Below, one piece after another: positions 55,846 through 64,000 of a DNA stretch of 64,000 nt. Position numbers and translations under genes: made by a program. Numbering within the stretch: position 1 is the first letter of the stretch; every line of letters begins with the position of its first letter. The notes below the pieces were generated by a model that saw only the letters and a list, made by a program, of their open reading frames with translations, searched no databases and was not told the DNA's origin. The stretch lies in NCBI GenBank assembly GCA_033398695.1, contig CM065811.1, positions 112,887,501 through 112,951,500 on the forward strand, given 5' to 3'. This DNA is from Orobanche coerulescens. Its lineage: Eukaryota > Streptophyta > Magnoliopsida > Lamiales > Orobanchaceae.

Positions 55846-56403
55846 ACTCAGTAAAGAATGTTCTCAAGTACTTGAGAAGAACTAGAGATATGGTTCTTAT
55901 GTATGGCGGTGGAGAATTGGATGTGGTGGGATTCACCGATTCGGACTTCCAAGGAGGCGAAGGGCGACTCGATGTCCACTTCGGCTACATATTTACTCTT
56001 AATGGAGGAGCGATATCTTGGCGTAGTGCCAAGCAAAGCGCGATCGCGATTCCACTGTCAGCCGAGTATCAAGCGGCCTCGGAGGCTTCCAAGGAAGGGT
56101 TACGGATTAAGAAGTTTCGGAGAACTTCAAATGATACCATGTCTTTGAAATTTGCTGTTCTATCTTTGCGACAACGACGGAGTGTAGTGCGGGCCAAGGA
56201 GCCGAGGTTTCACAACAAAGACCAAATATATTGAGAGGAAGTATCATCTCGTAAGAGAATTTGTTCGCAAGGGATACATTGTGCTGCACAGAGTAGACTC
56301 GGCCGACAACGTCGCCGATCCACTGACCAAGCCACTTTCTCAGACTAGCTTGGAGCGTCATCTGGAGAACATGGGTATTAGATACCATAGTGTGTGGCAT
56401 TGA
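55846..56403 (+). pseudogene. Copia-B RNase H and polyprotein end
   Basis: NVLKYLRRTRDMVLMYGG, then VVGFTDSDFQ, then a shifted region and SAEYQAASEASKEG. Further frames restore HIERKYHLVREFV and ADPLTKPLSQ to a TGA at 56401-56403. The complete end shows what copia-A lost to CACTA-1. Confidence 0.85.
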
Positions 56404-56406
56404 GTG

Positions 56407-56418
56407 CAAGTGGGAGAT
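56407..56418 (+). other. Copia-B polypurine tract
   Basis: CAAGTGGGAGAT, directly before the 3' LTR. Confidence 0.88.
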
Positions 56419-58416
56419 TGTTAGGAGTATGCCCTCGAATGCCACTCAGAGGTTGTTGAGTGAGGGCATTGTACTTGTAATTATGTAAACCATTTATATA
56501 AGGCAAATGAATGTTTCTTATTTACTGGTAGTTACCGGCATTCCTAACTCGTAAATAAACATATAGAAACTAGTCCGTGTATTTGAGAGCAAAACGTTCC
56601 ACTCCTTATTGGATAAGGGGGTCGGCACTGGAAAGGTTATAGCTCAAATACTTAATCGTTCGCAAGTCGATGAAACTTGGTAGGCGTTAAGTTTATGTGA
56701 AGACTTGTATGACGTGTTCTTTGACATGGAGAGTGCCTGTCGAACACTAATGGTTAGTGGGAGCACACGTTATAGGTATGCTAATTGGATTAGTATACTC
56801 GAACCGACTCACCCTCGATTCGTCACATGGATTTCACTTCGGGACAGTCAATGACGGAATCGAAATGTTATGATAGGTATTCGTGAACCTTCGACTTGAG
56901 GATTTAGTAGGGAGTGCTTGTGACGTCAAGATTTTCATTAGAGTAGTTCGACCCTGTAAACCGGAAGGCGGGGGTCAACCTCGACGTGCATCTTGACGGG
57001 CAAGTAGCAGGTCCTACTGAATACCAAGATAGAATTCTTTCTCCCGTTAGTGAGCGGGTTATATGTCCTACGTGGTTATTGGCAGATGAGATCATAAGTC
57101 TTTGGCCAAAGCATTGGAGCTAGTTGTATTAGATACACGACAGCTCGATGATCTCGATTTGCATTAACGCATGCATAGTGTCAAGTACAGATAGGGTTTG
57201 ACTGACCGTGACCCTATAACTTGATCGGGACATTTGAAAGAAGGGTTTATACGTATACTGGTATTCACGACAGAATGGTTCTTGAATGATCTCAATCATT
57301 CGTTCTCAGTTGGGGTACAGTGTAGGCCGCCAGGCTGGCTAGGTGGTGCTACTACTCTTTGGTTCCTCCCATTGCTGACTGAGACGGACCTACCGAGTCG
57401 CGCATGAGGATTGACAACGGAATGAATCAAGCTAATTCTCTCATTATGAATATTAGATATTGGATATCTAAATTTAGGACATTAGATGTCTAAATCAATT
57501 TATTGGATAAATTAATTTTCGGCCTAATGAATTAAATATATCACTGGGTGATTAATTTAATTCATGGATATAATTATTTCTTGGAGAAATTAATTATGTT
57601 ATAATGTATTTGATATGTTTAATTAATTGGATTAATTAATCGATATAAATACATCGATAAGGAATCGGAGTTTATCTGTTTGGACTCGCGGGAGTCCGAA
57701 ACGAACCGAACTTATCCGATTTCTACATGGGCCAAACCCCACACTTCCACCCACTTTCATATGGACCCATGTTCCATTCTTTAATGGTTGATCATTGAGG
57801 TGGTGGGGCTTTGATTCTCATAATTATGAGATGTGCATGTGGAGAGTTGAATAAATGAAGATGAAGACATCTCTCACTAATCATTCCAAGCAACTTTTGT
57901 TTCCAACGTGAGGTTGCAAGAGGAGAGAGAGATAGAAGTCTTCTTCATCATCTTCTTTATTCATCTTCTTCATTCATCTTCTTCATAACTTCTTAGAGAA
58001 ATTTTGTGAGGAAATATTGAGAGAGATAGATATTCATACACTTAGAGTGATATTAATATCTATAACAAGCTTCATCACCTAGCTCTAGCCGTATCCTCGG
58101 AGGATAGCAAGGTGTTGTCATTCCGTTCGTTTTTCCGGCGCGTGGCAAGTAGAGACGCGGTGCTTTCGGCATTGGATCGTTCAAGGGCTTGAAGCGGAAT
58201 AGATTCGTAGAGATCAAGCAAAGCTTGGGGAATATCTGAAGAGAAGGTTATCCATTTAATCAACGGACTACGAGGGTATGTTTCTTGTATCTCTTGTATT
58301 TCGTTTTTGATATTCATATATACGTAGCTCGATCGATCCTCGTAGGGATTCGGATCGAATTAATTTTCGTTTTACCGCTTCCGCTGGGCCTTCGTTTTTG
58401 GCACCAAATCCCAACA
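56419..58416 (+). repeat. Copia-B 3' LTR
   Basis: 1998 bases, closely matching 48822-50818; the site duplication CGGAT follows at 58417. Confidence 0.95.
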
Positions 58417-58421
58417 CGGAT

Positions 58422-58532
58422 AGCTTCTGCGGCTGTCTCCAGATGGAAATCTGCAGAGGATCCTCCCTGGACGTTAGAAGTCCCAGCGGCGGAGGAGGTG
58501 CCCATTCCCGACGAAGAAGATGTTCCAGACAT
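58422..58532 (-). pseudogene. Tat-like antisense gene, first-exon start
   Basis: The ATG at 58532 (minus strand) opens MSGTSSSSGMGTSSAAG, a Ser/Gly/Thr-rich start, and stays open to the copia-B insertion point; the frame resumes beyond it at 48821. I chose this ATG because it is the first in frame and sits just 5' of the open exon. An upstream leader at 58533-58600 has no stop-free extension with a conserved motif. Confidence 0.7.
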
Positions 58533-58599
58533 TCTCGATTTCAAGATGAGGAGAAGAGGAGTGTTTTCTTACCAGGGATGGAATCGATCGACGACCGGC

Positions 58600-59054
58600 A
58601 GTCGGATCTTCAGAAAATTCTTCAGCGGTATTATCCTTCTTTCTCCGATAAAAGCGCATAAGAGTGAACACTGCAGCCCTGTGCCTTTGTGTAGGATATG
58701 GCAGGGACTCGTGTGCAATTAAGGAGAATCTCAGGGGTCGGAGCGCAACCGTCGCAATTAATGCTCCCTTGAAACCCGCGTACACGTATTTTCAAGGACG
58801 CGTCAGACGAGGAGTCATAAATGACCGTCGGTCTCCCCCAACAGGAACCCGACACGTGTCCCGGAGACTTTTCCGCATCCACTGCCATTTCCCGCTCATT
58901 TCAGCGACCGACCAGGTCGTCCAAGTTCAAAACCGAACCACTCAAAGACGATCGCCAGTTCCGTAAAATGCAGAGTCACTCGTCAAAGTTCAGCGATCGC
59001 CAGCAGAACCACCTCACCCCACGTTTCCAACATCGGAGTGAGCTGGGGGGCAAT
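58600..59054 (+). other. Tat-like 3' region and polypurine tract
   Basis: Contains the probable promoter/5' flank of the antisense gene and the plus-strand polypurine tract AGCTGGGGGGCAAT at 59041-59054 next to the LTR. Nothing else coding is supported. Confidence 0.65.
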
Positions 59055-60139
59055 TGTTGTGTCGAGATTTATTCACCTCGACAGGCGATCGACTACAAGG
59101 CCGAGCGATCGAGTCTATGACCAATCAAGCTACGGCGAACTCGCCTAAACAAAGACAACAGTCCGCCTTCGAGTATCCAGCGATCTACTCTCAAGGCGAT
59201 CGCCTTTGGCACACGACCGTCCTGTACCGCGAACAGAGACCATCGTCCGTCAAAGTCCATGAAGACTGGATCTCAGAGCAGCGCCATGTGCAGATCCGCG
59301 ATAGGCGCCGCATAACCCGGATCGTTGACCACAGCCTGTCATCACCTGTTCACCTACCGATAGACCCGCCGAAAGGTACAAAGTGGGACCGCCTGTGACA
59401 GCGACTCAGACGCGTGCAGACTCCTCATTGGACCGCACAGCTGGCTGCCAGCAATTCCTGTTGACTTTAAGGAGACCAGCCCATGTGCTAAAGATGATCG
59501 CCCGCTTATTATAATATAGCGGTGGCGATCGCCCAGCAGGACCCCAGTCCTATAAATAGAGAACTCCCAACAACTAAAAAGGGGTTCCGCAAGTTCACTA
59601 ATTCGCTTCTCTCAGTTCTCCATTGAGTTCAGAGAAAACACTTACATACATACTTACAATTTCTCGGCTTCTTCTTCCCGAATCTACCTTAGGATTTCTC
59701 TCTCAGCACCTCTAAACCAGAAGACGGTCGGCAGAGGCAAGAAGTCTCCACAGTACAGATTCGAGGAGACAAGCCCAGGAGCTCAAACATACAGCAGCTA
59801 CACACCGTGAGAAACTGTCGATTTCTCACGGTCGTCACAGCTCATCAACGTTGTTACAAGAACTCACAGAGCATCATATCTGGTTCTTCCGACAATCTAC
59901 ACGCTCGCTAGCTAAGATAACTAGAATCGTTACACTCATTGTAATAGTATTCTAACATTAATACTTGTATCCCAGCATATTTGTATTAATAACATCTCGC
60001 GAGAGCATTCAAGCCCGGGACTAACAACCCTGGCAAATCTTGTGTTATTTACTATCTCTATGGAAGTGCTCTCGCACTTTGTTTGCTATCCATCCATTCC
60101 AGCAATATCTATCACCGGATAATATTTTGGGTAGCAACA
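59055..60139 (+). repeat. Tat-like 3' LTR
   Basis: 1085 bases, TATA box TATAAATA near 59551, ends GTAGCAACA; site duplication CATCT at 60140-60144. Confidence 0.92.
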
Positions 60140-60144
60140 CATCT

Positions 60145-60200
60145 TAAACACACGATATATGATCGAAACAACAAACGAAAGCTCACAACATGCATAACAA
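60145..60200 (-). repeat. Chromovirus 5' LTR, short continuation
   Basis: Matches 34806-34866 of the 3' LTR (for example GAAAGCTCACAACATGCATA) and stops at CACTA-3. Confidence 0.9.
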
Positions 60201-61780
60201 CACTAGTACATAAATGAGCAATGATCACACAAAAAAACGTGACCATATGCCTTTAGTCACATATATTTTTTTCATTGAAAGTGTGACCAAAAGTCGTGTC
60301 ATTTTAGGCAACATACGGCTACATTAAAATTAAGTGGTTGTATCAACTGAAAAACTGTAGCCGTAGCATAAAATCATGGCTATTGGGTAAGAAATTTTGT
60401 TGTTGTAATCGTGCATTTTATCTTATTTTGTGGCCGTAAGCCCTTTCTAGACACAATTTTATTTTTTTAGTGACCATTGTTCACCCAATGGCCACATGAA
60501 TTTATTTTCAAAGTGGCGCTTGCTATTATTTAGTCACAATAATATGTATTTATTATGACTATTGCCTATCTTTTAAAGACATAGAATTAATCAAACAATG
60601 GCCAAAAGTATTTTAAAGACACACAATTTTTTTTAACTATGGTTATCATATAACTTACAGCCACATACATGTTATTTACCATGACCGTTGCTATCTTTCA
60701 GACATACAAATACTTGTAAGTGTGACTATTTTATATTTTTTCGAAGTAGAAATCTAATAAATAATGACTTTATTTGATTTATAGAGACAAAAGTGTTTGT
60801 AACTGTAGCCAATATTAACTTTAAGACTACAATAATTTGTTTTCAGTATGATTTATTTTATCATTTAGACACTTAAAAATTGTTGTGTGTGACTATTGTT
60901 TGTATTATAGATACTGAGAATTACTTAAACCATAGTTGTAAATGTGTTATGGCCACATAATGTATTTATACATGTGACTGTTGTAGAACTTATTGTCACA
61001 TATATGTTTGAATCCATGAGGATTGTTATCAATTTGACACACTATTATCCATTATCAATACTATTATTTAGTTTTTAGTCATGTATATTAAAAAAAAACA
61101 TGACTATAAATTTATTGTAAACACACAAATAATTTTTAGCATGGCTATTGTTCACAATTTAGCCACATGAACTTATGTTAACCATCACATTTGTTATCCT
61201 TCAGACACATCAATATTTGTCAACGTGGCTATTGATTATAATTTATACGTCAGAAAGCAAATAAATTGTAGCCGTCATGGTTCTTTCGACACATAATTTT
61301 ATTCACCATGACTATCATTTACCATATTGCCACATTAATTTATATTATCATGTCTTTTTTTTAGATTATGACACACATTTCTTTTTTAACTGTGACAATA
61401 GGGTACATTTTAGTCACATAATTATGTAATAAAGTGACATGTGCTATCATTTTGACACACTAACAATTTAATAAAACGTGACCATATATATATGTTTTAG
61501 CCACATTTAGTTTATATTATATCAGGTCCTCTATTTAGATTTTGACACAATTGTTTTATTAGGTGTAACTATTTAGTACACTTTAGTCACATGAAATTGT
61601 AATAAAGTGACATATGCCATCATTTTGACACACTAAAAACGAAATAAATTGTGACCATACGTATTTTGTGGACACAATTTAATTTACTGGAAATAATGTA
61701 TATACAATAGCCACATGAAAATATTACTAAGATGACGTTATTTTTCATTTTAAGACAAAATTTTGACCATTGTATACATT
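60201..61780 (+). mobile_element. CACTA-3, 5' end with long subterminal array
   Basis: Starts CACTAGTACATAAATGAGC directly at the break in the chromovirus LTR. The following 1.5 kb is filled with TGTGACCAT / AGCCACAT / TTAGTCACAT motifs in both orientations, at roughly 30-60-base spacing. No coding sequence. It is interrupted at 61781 by CACTA-4, and the 3' end is not in the window. Confidence 0.7.
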
Positions 61781-63711
61781 CACTACACCATATATGGTCT
61801 TTGCCAACACTTAAAAAAGTGTAAAAAAAACCTAAAAAAATGTTGCAATAAGCCCAAAATTGGTTTAAGGCTACACTTTTGCCAATTTTCGTGATGTTGG
61901 ATATAGTCCCGTAGCCTTAGGGGTGTAAGCCAACACTTTGCTCAGTTTATAGTCACATCTGTATATATGTTGCATTAGGCATCTATGGCTATACTTTTTG
62001 GTCTATGACAACACCAAATAGAATGTTGCCGTAGACCCTATTGCAATACCATTTCTTCCTTCCGCAACACTAATTCATGTAACACTTAATTGTTTTGGCA
62101 ACATCTTTTGAGATCTATTGCGACATTGTTTGATTAAACACTTTAAATAATTGGCAAACACATGTTTTTTGTTATTGCAGCATATTTTTATTCAACACTT
62201 TTCTTATTTTAGTAACACCTTTTTTTGTTATTGCATCATTTTTTTAATTAAACACTCTTCATGTTTTAGCAACACATTTTCATGTTTCCTAAATTTTTAA
62301 TATCACAATTATATCCTTAAAATATTTTCATAAGCAAAAAATGCCAAAAGGAAAGCAGTACATATTTTTAACTTCACAAAATACCAAATCGGTACACAAC
62401 CAAAGTTAACCATAGCAAAAGTTGGACATAAATCAACTAGTCAAATCCGCCTAAAATATTAAAGCATAGCATCATCTCCTAACTGTCATCATAATTAGCT
62501 ACTTAATTAGTTCAAAAGATTCTATAAAACATGCACTAGGCAGCCCCTCTTGACAAACATCAAGTAGAAACATTGTCACTTGAAACATCAGTTGATGGCT
62601 CAACATATAGCTCATCGATATCGACCCTGAGTTATGGATTCTTCTCTGCAATTTTAGTCATCTTCAGCTTGACATTCTCTCGAACATTTTTATCAACTTT
62701 TTCCTCCATGCTCAAGGGACACCTAAAGAGACAGTAGTTAAAAGAATTAGCACACTAAAAACATATATAAGTTCACTTGTACCTACTTAGTGCACCTGAT
62801 GCTAAAGTCCTTACTGGTGGAATTCCAGCTTGATGGGAAAGCGTAGTTGCTGCAAGAGCAGTTAAGGGACTCAATTCAGAGGGCCTTATGACTACCATGA
62901 TATAACTACCATGATATTTTTCATACGTCCTGGATTTTTTATTGTCAAAAAAACTATCATGATCGTCCCAAGCATGACCTTTGTTTTAAATTATGGCAGC
63001 TCCGAGACTTCTTGCAGAGTTGATTCCAGTCCCTGTGATGGGGATAGTGGTCAATTAATTTTCATAAGAAATGGCCAAATGCAAAATAAGCTCGATTTCA
63101 CTAAAAAGTTATATCTACAATTCATAAGACGTATATGAAAACGTCTAGCTACAATTATGCTAAAGTACTTTAATTATCTTTGTTCATCATATCTAAATTG
63201 CAAAACATCTAGCATATTATTCAAAACAAGAATTAAGCTGAACAAGAGCACATATATCCACCAATATGTAACAAAACAACTTGAAAGACAAAGAAGTTGT
63301 AGTTTGTTCATATACATGTAATCCGCATATATAATCTAATCTTTTACAAAGTGCATCCATAATAATGTGGTAACTTTATTTGCGGGCCATTAGAAATCTT
63401 TTTATAGCGTGCATGAGCACGCTGTAAAAACCCCATATTTTTTAATTCAAATGTTATACTAAACCAGATTTTTGTACTTCTCTATTGTAGGTTATGAATT
63501 CAAATGTTAATCAACATCCTCGTATGTTTCACAATCACCATATAGTCATTCTTAATAGATGGTTAGTACGGATATCGAAATCAAAATGGAATATGTTCTA
63601 AAGCACTTACCCGATGCATGCAAATATGGATAAAATCATTGACCAAAACCTAGAACATGTATGTTTAGAGGTACGAGGCATTATTACACCTATCAGACCA
63701 GTCCTTGTAAG
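61781..63711 (+). mobile_element. CACTA-4, 5' end and interior
   Basis: Starts CACTACACCATATATGG, followed by a different subterminal repeat family (TGTTGC, GCAACAC, CAACACTT) to about 62290. The preceding ATT at 61778-61780 is a candidate site duplication. From 62291 on the sequence is AT-rich with decayed coding scraps. The 3' end is not seen, so it may be truncated. Confidence 0.6.
62560..63020 (-). pseudogene. Coding scraps, possibly CACTA accessory protein end
   Basis: On the minus strand, 62870-62780 reads SELSPLTALAATTLSHQAG and 62730-62560 reads MEEKVDKNVRENVKLKM then VDIDELYVEPSTDVS, with a stop in between. An acidic Ser/Thr tail after a charged helix is common at the C-terminus of plant En/Spm accessory proteins, and the position inside CACTA-4 fits. 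There is no diagnostic motif, so this is tentative. Confidence 0.3.
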
Positions 63712-64000
63712 TGTAATATCCGTACTTTCTATTGTTGGTAATTTTTATTTTTAGTGTATGTTCATTTCGGACAACTCGCTTATTACTGTTTTGAAATTTT
63801 GAAGCTATTTTGTTCTTGGAATTTTTCTGTTTGGACGAGTTTCGAGGATGTTTTTACGTAAGTTTATCTTGAATTATATCTTGTCGCATGTACGTTCGAT
63901 TCTCGTAAAACTCGTTCATTTTTGTTGTTTCTTGGTTTGTAAAAGTTCATATGGTTGAGTTAGTCGTGTTGAGACTTTCGGTTTGTTAATCCGACGTCTA
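63712..64000 (+). repeat. Start of another gypsy LTR (cut by window end)
   Basis: Begins TGTAATATCCGTACTTTC, like the LTR starts at 26884 and 35115 (TGTAATATCCGC), and continues with TTTTTATTTTTAGTGTATG resembling their first 150 bases. It is a diverged relative; the body lies off the right edge. Confidence 0.55.

Larger units (their letters stand above)
48822..58416 (+). mobile_element. Copia-B, full-length Ty1/copia retrotransposon
   Basis: 9595 bases, plus strand. LTRs 48822-50818 and 56419-58416, both TGTTAGGAG...CCCAACA, site duplication CGGAT, Met-tRNA primer site, polypurine tract, and gag-protease-integrase-reverse transcriptase-RNase H in order. Same family as copia-A in opposite orientation. 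The LTRs are very similar while the coding region has many frameshifts and a mutated protease active site. Confidence 0.95.
41979..60139 (+). mobile_element. Tat-like Ty3/gypsy element lacking pol, with antisense gene
   Basis: 18,161 bases including the 9.6-kb copia-B. LTRs 41979-43092 and 59055-60139 (TGTTGTGTCG...GTAGCAACA), site duplication CATCT, plus-strand gag, tandem repeats, then a multi-exon gene on the minus strand encoding a putative gypsy-type transposon domain. I find no reverse transcriptase, integrase or protease, so it is non-autonomous. An antisense extra ORF near the 3' LTR is known from Tat-lineage elements (Grande, Retand), which supports that placement. Confidence 0.88.
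34073..60200 (-). mobile_element. Chromodomain Ty3/gypsy element, split by a Tat-like element
   Basis: Minus-strand element made of 34073-41978 and 60140-60200. Order on the minus strand: 5' LTR (40010-41978 plus 60140-60200, its first 240 or so bases missing at CACTA-3), Met-tRNA primer site, gag, protease, reverse transcriptase, RNase H, integrase with C-terminal chromodomain-like region, polypurine tract, 3' LTR (34073-35115, missing its last 1.18 kb). Domain order and chromodomain point to a Tekay/Del-type chromovirus, a lineage call made by motif. All genes are broken by a few frameshifts. Confidence 0.9.

Noticed and set aside
62911..63138. Plus-strand ORF of 75 codons near the right end
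   Set aside because: No motif, AT-rich composition, and it overlaps decayed minus-strand coding scraps of CACTA-4.

Overview
This is plant nuclear DNA, most likely from a eudicot, and the window is almost entirely nested transposable elements. The evidence is Ty1/copia and Ty3/gypsy LTR retrotransposons with plant-type primer-binding sites (initiator-Met and Asp tRNA), an Athila element, a chromodomain gypsy element, a Tat-like gypsy element with an antisense gene, and several CACTA (En/Spm) transposons with subterminal repeat arrays. I see no intact host gene, no rRNA, tRNA or CRISPR, and nothing bacterial. The species cannot be named from the sequence alone.

Layout. 1-2672: 3' part of a CACTA element (CACTA-1) inserted in copia-A. 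2673-10071: copia-A, minus strand, with only its 5' LTR left. 10072-11340: remnant of a Tat-like element that copia-A entered. 11341-12650: AT-rich relic sequence with a coiled-coil coding scrap. 12650-30084: a CACTA transposase (TNP2) pseudogene split by a 13.3-kb Athila element (13273-26597, site duplication AGACA) and a solo gypsy LTR (27606-29811, site duplication GCATA). A tandem duplication covers one TNP2/LTR junction. 30085-34072: CACTA-2 (site duplication TGG), carrying exons of an acyl-activating enzyme gene like AAE14. 34073-41978 plus 60140-60200: a chromodomain gypsy element on the minus strand. Its 5' LTR is split by an 18.2-kb Tat-like element (41979-60139, site duplication CATCT). 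That element's antisense gene is in turn split by copia-B (48822-58416, site duplication CGGAT). 60201-61780 and 61781 onward: 5' ends of two more CACTA elements. 63712-64000: start of another gypsy LTR.

How the parts relate. Target-site duplications and shared junctions give an order of events. The TNP2 gene was hit by a gypsy element that collapsed to a solo LTR, the junction was then tandemly duplicated, and Athila entered one copy of the duplication. On the right side the order is chromodomain gypsy, then Tat-like element, then copia-B, with CACTA-3 cutting the same LTR. Most coding regions carry frameshifts or stops, so none of these elements looks autonomous. The least damaged coding unit is the upstream exons of the antisense gene of the Tat-like element, apart from the copia-B insertion.

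Most notable: (1) an intronless LOG-like (cytokinin-activating phosphoribohydrolase) pseudogene, preceded by a TATA box and an unrecognised ORF, between pol and the 3' LTR of Athila; (2) a gypsy LTR promoter built on about a dozen short palindromes just upstream of the TATA box, whose core is TAGCGYGCGCTA in one subfamily and TAACGTACGTTA in its relative; (3) capture of AAE14-like exons with their introns by CACTA-2; (4) a pol-less Tat-like element with a multi-exon antisense gene.
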